64,000 bases of DNA from Ptiloglossa arizonensis. Taxonomy: Eukaryota; Arthropoda; Insecta; Hymenoptera; Colletidae. The stretch covers positions 372,001 to 436,000 of the forward strand of contig NW_027478600.1 of NCBI RefSeq assembly GCF_051014685.1, read 5' to 3'. Positions 9,624 through 22,742 of this stretch are shown in pieces. Made by a program: the position numbers and the translations under genes. The notes beneath the pieces were generated by a model. The model was not told the origin of the DNA. It saw nothing but the letters and a program-made list of their open reading frames with translations, and searched no databases. Position 1 is the stretch's first letter, and every line of letters begins with the position of its first letter.

Positions 9624-12597
9624 CGAATAACTAGAACGGCAAAGGGGAAAAGTACGCATACCGTTGTAATTGGGCGAGTTTCTACTTTCAGATGCAACAG
9701 AAGTTTTGCGGATTGGTCAATCCGTTTGCGAGATATGGCAGTTTGGATGTAAGAAACGCTTGAGAAACTCAAAATTTTCGCAGTTCTGATGCTCGAAACG
9801 AATAACCAGAACGGCCTAGGGGAAAACTACGCATACCGTTGTAATCGGGCGAGTTTCTACTTTCAGATGCAACAGACACTTTGCGGATTGGTCAATCCGT
9901 TCGCGAGATATGGCAGTTTGGAGGTAAGAAACGCTTGAGAAACTCAAAATTTTCGCAGTTCTGATGCTCGAACCGAATAACTAGAACGGCCTAGGGGAAA
10001 AGTACGCATACAGTTGTAATCGGGCGAGTTTCTACTTTCAGATGCAACAGAAATTTTGCGGATTGGTCAATCCGTTCGCGAGATATGGCAGTTGGGATGT
10101 AAGAAACGCTTGAGATACTCAAAATTTTCGCAGTTCTGATGCTCGAAACGAATAACTAGAACGGTCTAGGGGAAAAGTACGCATACCGTTGTAATCGGGC
10201 GAGTTTCTACTTTCAGATGCAACAGAAGTTTTGCGGATCGGTCAATCCGTTCGCGAGATATGGCAGTTTGGATGTAAGAAACGCTTGAGAAACTCAAAAT
10301 TTTCGCAGTTCTGGTGCTCGAAACGAATAACTAGAACGGCCTAGGGGAAAAGTACGCATACCGTTGTAATCGGGCGAGTTTCTACTTTCAGAGGCAACAG
10401 AAATTTTGCGGATTGGTGAATCCGTTCGCGAGATATGGCAGTTTGGAAGTAAGAAACGCTTGAGAAACTCAAAATTTTCGCAGCTCTGATGCTCGAAACG
10501 AGTAACTAGAACGGCCTAAGGGAAAAGTACTCATACCGTTGAAATCGGGCGAGTTTCTACTTTCAGATGCAACAGAAATTTTGCGGATTGGTCAATCCGT
10601 TCGCGAGATATGGCAGTTTGGAGGTAAGACGCGCTTGAGAAACTCAAAATTTTCGCAGTTCTGATGCTCGAAACGAATAACGAGAACGGCCTAGGGGAAA
10701 AGTACGCATACAGTTGTAATCGGGCGAGTTTCTACTTTCAGATGCAACAGAAATTTTGCGGATTGGTCAATCCGTTCGCGAGATATGGCAGTTTGGAGGT
10801 AAGAAACGGTTGAGAAACTCAAAATTTTCACAGTTCTGATGCTCGAAACGAATAACTAGAACGGCCTAGGGGAAAAGTACTCATACCGTTGTAATCGGGC
10901 GAGTTTCTACTTTCAAATGCAAGAGAAATTTTGCGGATTGGACAATCCGTTCGCGAGACATGGCAGTTTGGAGGTAAGAAACGCTTGGTAAACTCAAAAT
11001 TTTCGCAGTTCTGATGCTCGAAACGAATAACTAGAACGGCCTAGGGGAAAAGTACGCATACCGTTGTAATCGGGCGGGTTTCTACTTTCGGATGCAACAG
11101 AAGTTTTGCGGATTGGTCAATCCGTTCGCGAGATATGGCAGTTTGGAGGTAAGAAAGGCTTGAGAAGCTCAAAATTTTCGCAGTTCTGATGCTCGAAACG
11201 AATAACTAGAACGGCCTAGGGGAAAAGTACGCATACCGTTGTAATCGGTCCAGTTGCTACTTTCAGATGCAACAGAAATTTTGCGTATTGGACAATCCGT
11301 GCGCGAGATATGGCAGTTTGGAGGAAAGAAACGGCTGAGAAACACGAAATTTTCAAACTTCTGATGCTCGAAACGAATAACTAGAACGGCCTAGGGGAAA
11401 AGTACTCATACCGTTGTAATCGGGCGAGTATCTACTTTCAGATGCAACAGAAATTTTGCGGAATGGTGTATCCGTTCGCGAGATATGGCAGTTTGGATGT
11501 AAGAAACGCTTGAGCAACTCAAAATTTTCGCAGTTCTGATGCTCGAAACGAATAACCAGAACGGCCTAGGGGAAAAGTTCGCATAGCGTTGTAATCGGGC
11601 GAGTTTCTACTTTCAGATGCCACAGAAATTTTGCTGATTGGTCAATCCGTTCGCGAGATATGGCAGTTTGGAGATAAGAAACGCTTGAGAAACTCAAAAT
11701 TTTCACAACTCTGATGCTCGAAACGAATAACTAGAACGGCCTAGGGGAAAATACTCATACCGTTGTAATCGGGCGCGTTTCTACTTTCAGATGCAACAGA
11801 AATTTTGCGTATTGGTCAATCCGTTCGCGAGATATGGCAGTTTGGAGGTAAGACGCGCTTGAGAAACTCAAAATTTTCGCAGTTCTGATGCTCGAAACGA
11901 ATAACGAGAACGGCCTAGGGGAAAAGTACGCATACAGTTGTAATCGGGCGAGTTTCTACTTTCAGATGCAACAGAAATTTTGCGGATTGGTCAATCCGTT
12001 CGCGAGATATGGCAGTTTGGAGGTAAGAAACGGTTGAGAAACTCAAAATTTTCACAATTCTGATGCTCGAAACGAATAACTAGAACGGCCTAGGGGAAAA
12101 GTACACATACCGTTGCAATTGGGCGTGTGTCTACTTTCAGATGCAAAAGAAATTTTGCGGATTGGTCTATCCGTTCGCGAGATATGGCAGTTTGGAGGTA
12201 AGAAACGCATGAGAAACTCAAAATTTTCGCAGTTCTGATACTCGAAACGAATGACCAGAACGGCCTAGGGGAAAAGTACTCATACCATTGTAATCGGGCG
12301 AGTTTCTACTTTCAGATGCAACAGAAATTTTGCGGATTGGTCAATCCGTTCGCGAGATATGGCAGTTTGGACGTAACAAACGCTTGAGAAACTCAAAATT
12401 TTCGCAGTTCTGGTGCTCGAAACGAATAACTAGAACGGCCTAGGGGAAAAGTACGCATACCGTTGTAATCGGGCGAGTTTCTACTTTCAGAGGCAACAGA
12501 AATTTTGCGGATTGGTCAATCCGTTCCCGAGACATGGCAGTTTGGAGGAAAGAAACGGTTGAGAAACTCAAAATTTTCACATTTCTGATGCTCGAAA
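9624..12597 (+). repeat. 17-monomer HOR, copy 2 (2974 bp), the most complete form
   Basis: This is the cleanest A to Q unit and serves as the reference for type names: A 9624, B 9799, C 9974, D 10149, E 10324, F 10499, G 10674, H 10849, I 11024, J 11199, K 11374, L 11549, M 11724, N 11898, O 12073, P 12248, Q 12423. Diagnostic bases include GACACTTTG for B, ACAGTTG with GTTGGGATG for C, GGTCTAGG for D, GGTGAATCC for E and the one-base deletion AAAATACTC for M, which makes that monomer 174 bp. Confidence 0.9.
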
Positions 12598-13472
12598 CGA
12601 ATAACTAGAACGGCAAAGGGGAAAAGTACGCATACCGTTGTAATCGGGCGAGTTTCTACTTTCAGATGCAACAGAAGTTTTGCGGATTGGTCAATCCGTT
12701 TGCGAGATATGGCAGTTTGGATGTAAGAAACGCTTGAGAAACTCAAAATTTTCGCAGTTCTGATGCTCGAAACGAATAACCAGAACGGCCTAGGGGAAAA
12801 CTACGCATACCGTTGTAATCGGGCGAGTTTCTACTTTCAGATGCAACAGACACTTTGCGGATTGGTCAATCCGTTCGCGAGATATGGCAGTTTGGAGGTA
12901 AGAAACGCTTGAGAAACTCAAAATTTTCGCAGTTCTGATGCTCGAACCGAATAACTAGAACGGCCTAGGGGAAAAGTACGCATACAGTTGTAATCGGGCG
13001 AGTTTCTACTTTCAGATGCAACAGAAATTTTGCGGATTGGTCAATCCGTTCGCGAGATATGGCAGTTGGGATGTAAGAAACGCTTGAGATACTCAAAATT
13101 TTCGCAGTTCTGATGCTCGAAACGAATAACTAGAACGGTCTAGGGGAAAAGTACGCATACCGTTGTAATCGGGCGAGTTTCTACTTTCAGATGCAACAGA
13201 AGTTTTGCGGATTGGTCAATCCGTTCGCGAGATATGGCAGTTTGGACGTAACAAACGCTTGAGAAACTCAAAATTTTCGCAGTTCTGGTGCTCGAAACGA
13301 ATAACTAGAACGGCCTAGGGGAAAAGTACGCATACCGTTGTAATCGGGCGAGTTTCTACTTTCAGAGGCAACAGAAATTTTGCGGATTGGTCAATCCGTT
13401 CCCGAGACATGGCAGTTTGGAGGAAAGAAACGGTTGAGAAACTCAAAATTTTCACATTTCTGATGCTCGAAA
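12598..13472 (+). repeat. 5-monomer HOR (A B C D Q)
   Basis: Five monomers between type A starts at 12598 and 13473. The fourth (13123) begins as D and finishes as P (GGACGTAACAAACG, CTGGTGCTCG), followed by Q. The same arrangement is seen at 5776-6650. It looks like a 17-mer from which E to P were removed by one crossover inside the D monomer. Confidence 0.85.
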
Positions 13473-16400
13473 CGAATAACTAGAACGGCAAAGGGGAAAA
13501 GTACGCATACCGTTGTAATCGGGCGAGTTTCTACTTTCAGATGCAACAGAAGTTTTGCGGATTGGTCAATCCGTTTGCGAGATATGGCAGTTTGGATGTA
13601 AGAAACGCTTGAGAAACTCAAAATTTTCGCAGTTCTGATGCTCGAAACGAATAACCAGAACGGCCTAGGGGAAAACTACGCATACCGTTGTAATCGGGCG
13701 AGTTTCTACTTTCAGATGCAACAGACACTATGCGGATTGGTCAACCCGTTCGCGAGATATGGCAGTTTGGAGGTAAGAAACGCTTGAGAAACTCAAAATT
13801 TTCGCAGTTCTGATGCTCGAACCGAATAACTAGAACGGCCTAGGGGAAAAGTACGCATACAGTTGTAATCGGGCGAGTTTCTACTTTCAGATGCAACAGA
13901 AATTTTGCGGATTGGACAATCCGTTCGCGAGATATGGCAGTTGGGATGTAAGAAACGCTTGAGATACTCAAAATTTTCGCAGTTCTGATGCTCGAAACGA
14001 ATAACTAGAACGGTCTAGGGGAAAAGTACGCATACCGTTGTAATCGGGCGAGTTTCTACTTTCAGATGCAACAGAAGTTTTGCGGATCGGTCAATCCGTT
14101 CGCGAGATATGGCAGTTTGAATGTAAGAAACGCTTGAGAAACTCAAAATTTTCGCAGTTCTGGTGCTCGAAACGAATAACTAGAACGGCCTAGGGGAAAA
14201 GTACGCATACCGTTGTAATCGGGCGAGTTTCTACTTTCAGAGGCAACAGAAATTTTGCGGATTGGTGAATCCGTTCGCGAGATATGGCAGTTTGGAAGTA
14301 AGAAACGCTTGAGAAACTCAAAATTTTCGCAGCTCTGATGCTCGAAACGAGTAACTAGAACGGCCTAAGGGAAAAGTACTCATACCGTTGAAATCGGGCG
14401 AGTTTCTACTTTCAGATGCAACAGAAATTTTGCGGATTGGTCAATCCGTTCGCGAGATATGGCAGTTTGGAGGTAAGACGCGCTTGAGAAACTCAAAATT
14501 TTCGCAGTTCTGATGCTCGAAACGAATAACGAGAACGGCCTAGGGGAAAAGTACGCATACAGTTGTAATCGGGCGAGTTTCTACTTTCAGATGCAACAGA
14601 AATTTTGCGGATTGGTCAATCCGTTCGCGAGATATGGCAGTTTAGAGGTAAGAAACGGTTGAGAAACTCAAAATTTTCGCAGTTCTGATGCTCGAAACGA
14701 ATAACTAGAACGGCCTAGGGGAAAAGTACTCATACCGTTGTAATCGGGCGAGTTTCTACTTTCGGATGCAACAGAAGTTTTGCGGATTGGTCAATCCGTT
14801 CGCGAGATATGGCAGTTTGGAGGTAAGAAAGGCTTGAGAAGCTCAAAATTTTCGCAGTTCTGATGCTCGAAACGAATAACTAGAACGGCCTAGGGGAAAA
14901 GTACGCATACCGTTGTAATCGGTCCAGTTGCTACTTTCAGATGCAACAGAAATTTTGCGTATTGGACAATCCGTTCGCGAGATATGGCAGTTTGGAGGAA
15001 AGAAACGGCTGAGAAACACGAAATTTTCAAACTTCTGATGCTCGAAACGAATAACTAGAACGGCCTAGGGGAAAAGTACTCATACCGTTGTAATCGGGCG
15101 AGTATCTACTTTCAGATGCAACAGAAATTTTGCGGAATGGTGTATCCGTTCGCGAGATATGGCAGTTTGGATGTAAGAAACGCTTGAGCAACTCAAAATT
15201 TTCGCAGTTCTGATGCTCGAAACGAATAACCAGAACGGCCTAGGGGAAAAGTTCGCATAGCGTTGTAATCGGGCGAGTTTCTACTTTCAGATGCCACAGA
15301 AATTTTGCTGATTGGTCAATCCGTTCGCGAGATATGGCAGTTTGGAGATAAGAAACGCTTGAGAAACTCAAAATTTTCACAACTCTGATGCTCGAAACGA
15401 ATAACTAGAACGGCCTAGGGGAAAATACTCATACCGTTGTAATCGGGCGCGTTTCTACTTTCAGATGCAACAGAAATTTTGCGGATTGGTCAATCCGTTC
15501 GCGAGATATGGCAGTTTGGAGGTAAGACGCGCTTGAGAAACTCAAAATTTTCGCAGTTCTGATGCTCGAAACGAATAACGAGAACGGCCTAGGGGAAAAG
15601 TACGCATACAGTTGTAATCGGGCGAGTTTCTACTTTCAGATGCAACAGAAATTTTGCGGATTGGTCAATCCGTTCGCGAGATATGGCAGTTTGGAGGTAA
15701 GAAACGCTTGAGAAACTCAAAATTTTCGCAGTTCTGATGCTCGAAACGAATAACCAGAACGGCCTAGGGGAAAAGTTCGCATAGCGTTGTAATCGGGCGA
15801 GTTTCTACTTTCAGATGCCACAGAAATTTTGCTGATTGGTCAATCCGTTCGCGAGATATGGCAGTTTGGAGATAAGAAACGCTTGAGAAACTCAAAATTT
15901 TCACAACTCTGATGCTCGAAACGAATAACTAGAACGGCCTAGGGAAAATACTCATACCGTTGTAATCGGGCGCGTTTCTATTTTCAGATGCAACAGAAAT
16001 TTTGCGGATTGGTCTATCCGTTCGCGAGATATGGCAGTTTGGAAGTAAGAAACGCTTGAGAAACTCAAAATTTTCGCAGTGCTGATGCTCGAAACGAATA
16101 ACTAGAACGGCCTAGGGGAAAAGTACGCATACAGTTGTAATCGGGCGAGTTTCTACTTTCAGATGCAACAGAAATTTTGCGGATTGCTCAATCCGTTCGC
16201 GAGATATGGCAGTTGGGATGTAAGAAACGCTTGAGATACTCAAAATTTTCGCAGTTCTGATGCTCGAAACGAATAACTAGAACGGTCTAGGGGAAAAGTA
16301 CGCATACCGTTGTAATCGGGCGAGTTTCTACTTTCAGATGCAACAGAAGTTTTGCGGATTGGTCAATCCGTTCGCGAGATATGGCAGTTTGGATGTAAGA

Positions 16401-16794
16401 AACGCTTGAGAAACTCAAAATTTTCGCAGTTCTGGTGCTCGAAACGAATAACTAGAACGGCCTAGGGGAAAAGTACGCATACCGTTGTAATCGGGCGAGT
16501 TTCTACTTTCAGAGGCAACAGAAATTTTGCGGATTGGTGAATCGGTTCGCGAGATATGGCAGTTTGGAGGTAAGAAACGCTTGAGAAACTCAAAATTTTC
16601 GCAGCTCTGATGCTCGAAACGAATAACTAGAACGGCCTAGGGGAAAAGTACGCATACCGTTGTAATCGGGCGAGTTTCTACTTTCAGAGGCAACAGAAAT
16701 TTTGCGGATTGGTCAATCCGTTCCCGAGACATGGCAGTTTGGAGGAAAGAAACGGTTGAGAAACTCAAAATTTTCACATTTCTGATGCTCGAAA
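13473..16794 (+). repeat. Rearranged third copy of the 17-mer (19 monomers)
   Basis: Order: A B C D E F G at 13473-14697, a hybrid H/I monomer at 14698, J K L M N at 14873-15746, then L (15747), M (15922), C (16095), D (16270), E (16445) and a Q-like monomer (16620). The M monomers at 15398 and 15922 carry the one-base AAAATACTC deletion, and the one at 15922 also lost a G from CTAGGGG and is 173 bp. The C D E trio at 16095-16619, with GGATTGCTC and GAATCGGTTCG, is repeated at 20118 and 22917. Confidence 0.8.
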
Positions 16795-19700
16795 CGAATA
16801 ACTAGAACGGCAAAGTGGAAAAGTACGCATACCGTTGTAATCGGGCGAGTTTCTACTTTCAGATGCAACAGAAGTTTTGCGGATTGGTCAATCCGTTTGC
16901 GAGATATGGCAGTTTGGATGTAAGAAACGCTTGAGAAACTCAAAATTTTCGCAGTTCTGATGCTCGAAACGAATAACCAGAACGGCCTAGGGGAAAACTA
17001 CGCATACCGTTGTAATCGGGCGAGTTTCTACTTTCAGATGCAACAGACACTTTGCGGATTGGTCAATCCGTTCGCGAGATATGGCAGTTTGGAGGTAAGA
17101 AACGCTTGAGAAACTCAAATTTTTCGCAGTTCTGATGCTCGAACCGAATAACTAGAACGGCCTAGGGGAAAAGTACGCATACAGTTGTAATCGGGCGAGT
17201 TTCTACTTTCAGATGCAACAGAAATTTTGCGGATTGGTCAATCCGTTCGCGAGATATGGCAGTTGGGATGTAAGAAACGCTTGAGATACTCAAAATTTTC
17301 GCAGTTCTGATGCTCGAAACGAATAACTAGAACGGTCTAGGGGAAAAGTACGCATACCGTTGTAATCGGGCGAGTTTCTACTTTCAGATGCAACAGAAGT
17401 TTTGCGGATTGGTCAATCCGTTCGCGAGATATGGCAGTTTGGATGTAAGAAACGCTTGAGAAACTCAAAATTTTCGCAGTTCTGGTTCTCGAAACGAATA
17501 ACTAGAACGGCCTAGGGGAAAAGTACGCATACCGTTGTAATCGGGCGAGTTTCTACTTTCAGAGGCAACAGAAATTTTGCGGATTGGTGAATCCGTTCGC
17601 GAGATACGGCAGTTTGGAGGTAAGAAACGCTTGAGAAACTCAAAATTTTCGCAGCTCTGATGCTCGAAACGAGTAACTAGAACGGCCTAAGGGAAAAGTA
17701 CGCATACCGTTGAAATCGGGCGAGTTTCTACTTTCAGATGCAACAGAAATTTTGCGGATTGGTCAATCCGTTCGCGAGATATGGCAGTTTGAAGGTAAGA
17801 CGCGCTTGAGAAACTCAAAATTTTCGCAGTTCTGATGCTCGAAACGAATAACGAGAACGGCCTAGGGGAAAAGTACGCATACAGTTGTAATCGGGCGAGT
17901 ATCTACTTTCAGATGCCACAGAAATTTTGCTGATTGGTCAATCCGTTCGCGAGATATGGCAGTTTAGAGGTAAGAAACGGTTGAGAAACTCAAAATTTTC
18001 ACAGTTCTGATGCTCGAAACGAATAACTAGAACGGCCTAGGGGAAAAGTACTCATACCGTTGTAATCGGGCGAGTTTCTACTTTCAAATGCAAGAGAAAT
18101 TTTGCGGATTGGACAATCCGTTCGCGAGACATGGCAGTTTGGAGGTAAGAATCGCTTGGTAAACTCAAAATTTTCGCAGTTCTGATGCTCGAAACGAATA
18201 ACTAGAACGGCCTAGGGGAAAAGTACGCATACCGTTGTAATCGGGCGGGTTTCTACTTTCGGATGCAACAGAAGTTTTGCGGATTGGTCAATCCGTTCGC
18301 GAGATATGGCAGTTTGGAGGTAAGAAAGGCTTGAGAAGCTCAAAATTTTCGCAGTTCTGATGCTCGAAACGAATAACTAGAACGGCCTAGGGGAAAAGTA
18401 CGCATACCGTTGTAATCGGTCCAGTTGCTACTTTCAGATGCAACAGAAATTTTGCGTATTGGACAATCCGTTCGCGAGATATGGCAGTTTGGAGGAAAGA
18501 AACGGCTGAGAAACACGAAATTTTCAAACTTCTGATGCTCGAAACGAATAACTAGAACGGCCTAGGGGAAAAGTACTCATACCGTTGTAATCGGGCGAGT
18601 ATCTACTTTCAGATGCAACAGAAATTTTGCGGAATGGTGTATCCGTTCGCGAGATATGGCAGTTTGGATGTAAGAAACGCTTGAGCAACTCAAAATTTTC
18701 GCAGTTCTGATGCTCGAAACGAATAACCAGAACGGCCTAGGGGAAAAGTTCGCATAGCGTTGTAATCGGGCGAGTTTCTACTTTCAGATGCCACAGAAAT
18801 TTTGCTGATTGGTCAATCCGTTCGCGAGATATGGCAGTTTGGAGATAAGAAACGCTTGAGAAACTCAAAATTTTCGCAGTTCTGATGCTCGAAACGAATA
18901 ACTAGAACGGCCTAGGGGAAAATACTCATACCGTTGTAATCGGGCGCGTTTCTACTTTCAGATGCAACAGAAATTTTGCGGATTGGCCAATCCGTTCGCG
19001 AGATATGGCAGTTTGGAGGTAAGAAACGGTTGAGAAACTCAAAATTTTCACAATTCTGATGCTCGAAACGAATAACTAGAACGGCCTAGGGGAAAAGTAC
19101 TCATACCGTTGTAATCGGGCGTGTTTCAACTTTCAGATGCAACAGAAATTTTGCGGATTGGTCAATCCGTTCGCGAGATATGGCAGTTTGGACGTAAGAA
19201 ACGCTTGAGAAACTCAAAATTTTCGCAGTTCTGATGCTCGAAACGAATAACTAAAACGGCCTAGGGGACAGGTTCGCATACCGTTGTAATCGGGCGAGTT
19301 TCTACATTCAGATGCAACAGAAATTTTGCTGATTGGTCAATCCGTTCGCGAGATATGGCAGTTTGGAGGCAAGAAACGCTTGAGAAACTCAAAATTTTCG
19401 CAGTTCTGATGCTCGAAACGAATAACTAGAACGGCCTAGGGGAAAAGTACACATACCGTTGCAATTGGGCGTGTGTCTACTTTCAGATGCAACAGAAATT
19501 TTGCGGATTGGTCTATCCGTTCGCGAGATATGGCAGTTTGGAGGTAAGAAACGCATGAGAAACTCAAAATTTTCGCAGTTCTGATACTCGAAACGAATGA
19601 CCAGAACGGCCTAGGGGAAAAGTACTCATACCATTGTAATCGGGCGAGTTTCTACTTTCAGATGCAACAGAAATTTTGCGGATTGGTCAATCCGTTCGCG

Positions 19701-19943
19701 AGATATGGCAGTTTGGAGGTAAGAAACGCTTGAGAAACTCAAAATTTTCGCAGTTCTGATGCTCGAAACGAATAACCAGAACGGCCTAGGGGAAAAGTTC
19801 GCATAGCGTTGTAATCGGGCGAGTTTCTACTTACAGATGCCACAGAAATTTTGCTGATTGGTCAATCCGTTCGCGAGATATGGCAGTTTGGAGATAAGAA
19901 ACGCTTGAGAAACTCAAAATTTTCACAACTCTGATGCTCGAAA
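16795..19943 (+). repeat. A to M copy plus new monomer types (18 monomers)
   Basis: Types A to M in order at 16795-19068, then a monomer with GTGTTTCAAC (19069, called R here), one with CTAAAACGG and GGACAGGTTC (19244), O (19419), P (19594) and L (19769). The A monomer has AAAGTGG in place of AAAGGGG, a change shared with the A monomers at 21693 and 24492. The G monomer at 17845 contains a short patch of K/L sequence. The M monomer at 18895 is 174 bp and its dyad is a perfect palindrome. Confidence 0.8.
18979..18994. repeat. Perfect 16-bp palindrome variant of the dyad
   Basis: Second occurrence of CGGATTGGCCAATCCG, in a type M monomer. The flanking monomer type differs from that at 4811, so it is either an independent change or the result of exchange. 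Confidence 0.9.
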
Positions 19944-22742
19944 CGAATAACTAGAACGGCCTAGGGGAAAATACTCATACCGTTGTAATCGGGCGCGTTT
20001 CTATTTTCAGATGCAACAGAAATTTTGCGGATTGGTCTATCCGTTCGCGAGATATGGCAGTTTGGAAGTAAGAAACGCTTGAGAAACTCAAAATTTTCGC
20101 AGTGCTGATGCTCGAAACGAATAACTAGAACGGCCTAGGGGAAAAGTACGCATACAGTTGTAATCGGGCGAGTTTCTACTTTCAGATGCAACAGAAATTT
20201 TGCGGATTGCTCAATCCGTTCGCGAGATATGGCAGTTGGGATGTAAGAAACGCTTGAGATACTCAAAATTTTCGCAGTTCTGATGCTCGAAACGAATAAC
20301 TAGAACGGTCTAGGGGAAAAGTACGCATACCGTTGTAATCGGGCGAGTTTCTACTTTCAGATGCAACAGAAGTTTTGCGGATTGGTCAATCCGTTCGCGA
20401 GATATGGCAGTTTGGATGTAAGAAACGCTTGAGAAACTCAAAATTTTCGCAGTTCTGGTGCTCGAAACGAATAACTAGAACGGCCTAGGGGAAAAGTACG
20501 CATACCATTGTAATCGGGCGAGTTTCTACTTTCAGAGGCAACAGAAATTTTGCGGATTGGTGAATCGGTTCGCGAGATATGGCAGTTTGGAGGTAAGAAA
20601 CGCTTGAGAAACTCAAAATTTTCGCAGCTCTGATGCTCGAAACGAGTAACTAGAACGGCCTAAGGGAAAAGTACGCATACCGTTGAAATCGGGCGAGTTT
20701 CTACTTTCAGATGCAACAGAAATTTTGCGGATTGGTCAATCCGTTCGCGAGATATGGCAGTTTGGAGGTAAGACGCGCTTGAGAAACTCAAAATTTTCGC
20801 AGTTCTGATGCTCGAAACGAATAACGAGAACGGCCTAGGGGAAAAGTACGCATACAGTTGTAATCGGGCGAGTTTCTACTTTCAGATGCAACAGAAATTT
20901 TGCGGATTGGTCAATCCGTTCGCGAGACATGGCAGTTTGGAGGTAAGAAACGCTTGGTAAACTCAAAATTTTCGCAGTTCTGATGCTCGAAACGAATAAC
21001 TAGAACGGCCTAGGGGAAAAGTACGCATACCGTTGTAATCGGGCGGGTTTCTACTTTCAGATGCAACAGAAGTTTTGCGGATTGGTCAATACGTTCGCGA
21101 GATATGGCAGTTGGGATGTAAGAAACGCTTGAGATACTCAAAATTTTCGCAGTTCTGATGCTCGGAACGAATAACTAGAACGGTCTAGGGGAAAAGTACG
21201 CATACCGTTGTAATCGGGCGAGTTTCTACTTTCAGATGCAACAGAAGTTTTGCGGATTGGTCTATCCGTTCGCGAGATATGGCAGTTTGGAGGTAAGAAA
21301 CGCATGAGAAACTCAAAATTTTCGCAGTTCTGATACTCGAAACGAATGACCAGAACGGCCTAGGGGAAAAGTACTCATACCATTGTAATCGGGCGAGTTT
21401 CTACTTTCAGATGCAACAGAAATTTTGCGGATTGGTCAATCCGTTCGCGAGATATGGCAGTTTGGACGTAACAAACGCTTGAGAAACTCAAAATTTTCGC
21501 AGTTCTGGTGCTCGAAACGAATAACTAGAACGGCCTAGGGGAAAAGTACGCATACCGTTGTAATCGGGCGAGTTTCTACTTTCAGAGGCAACAGAAATTT
21601 TGCGGATTGGTCAATCCGTTCCCGAGACATGGCAGTTTGGAGGAAAGAAACGGTTGAGAAACTCAAAATTTTCACATTTCTGATGCTCGAAACGAATAAC
21701 TAGAACGGCAAAGTGGAAAAGTACGCATACCGTTGTAATCGGGCGAGTTTCTACTTTCAGATGCAACAGAAGTTTTGCGGATTGGTCAATCCGTTTGCGA
21801 GATATGGCAGTTTGGATGTAAGAAACGCTTGAGAAACTCAAAATTTTCGCAGTTCTGATGCTCGAAACGAATAACCAGAACGGCCTAGGGGAAAACTACG
21901 CATACCGTTGTAATCGGGCGAGTTTCTACTTTCAGATGCAACAGACACTTTGCGGATTGGTCAATCCGTTCGCGAGATATGGCAGTTTGGAGGTAAGAAA
22001 CGCTTGAGAAACTCAAAATTTTCGCAGTTCTGATGCTCGAACCGAATAACTAGAACGGCCTAGGGGAAAAGTACGCATACAGTTGTAATCGGGCGAGTTT
22101 CTACTTTCAGATGCAACAGAAATTTTGCGGATTGGTCAATCCGTTCGCGAGATATGGCAGTTGGGATGTAAGAAACGCTTGAGATACTCAAAATTTTCGC
22201 AGTTCTGATGCTCGAAACGAATAACTAGAACGGTCTAGGGGAAAAGTACGCATACCGTTGTAATCGGGCGAGTTTCTACTTTCAGATGCAACAGAAGTTT
22301 TGCGGATTGGTCAATCCGTTCGCGAGATATGGCAGTTTGGATGTAAGAAACGCTTGAGAAACTCAAAATTTTCGCAGTTCTGGTGCTCGAAACGAATAAC
22401 TAGAACGGCCTAGGGGAAAAGTACGCATACCGTTGTAATCGGGCGAGTTTCTACTTTCAGATGCAACAGAAATTTTGCGGATTGGTCAATCCGTTCGCGA
22501 GATATGGCAGTTTGAAGGTAAGACGCGCTTGAGAAACTCAAAATTTTCGCAGTTCTGATGCTCGAAACGAATAACGAGAACGGCCTAGGGGAAAAGTACG
22601 CATACAGTTGTAATCGGGCGAGTTTCTACTTTCAGATGCCACAGAAATTTTGCTGATCGGTCAATCCGTTCGCGAGATATGGCAGTTTGGAGATAAGAAA
22701 CGCTTGAGAAACTCAAAATTTTCACAACTCTGATGCTCGAAA
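19944..22742 (+). repeat. 16-monomer HOR, copy 1 (2799 bp)
   Basis: Starts with the shortened M monomer at 19944 and aligns with 22743-25541 at an offset of 2799. Shared private markers are GCAGTGCTG near 20101, GGATTGCTC near 20207, GAATCGGTTCG near 20563, GGTCAATACG near 21088 and CTCGGAACG near 21163. It includes hybrid monomers G/H at 20818, I/C at 20993 and D/O at 21168, so those hybrids arose before the 16-mer duplicated. The last two monomers differ between copies (E/F hybrid then G/L hybrid here; E then F in copy 2). Confidence 0.87.
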
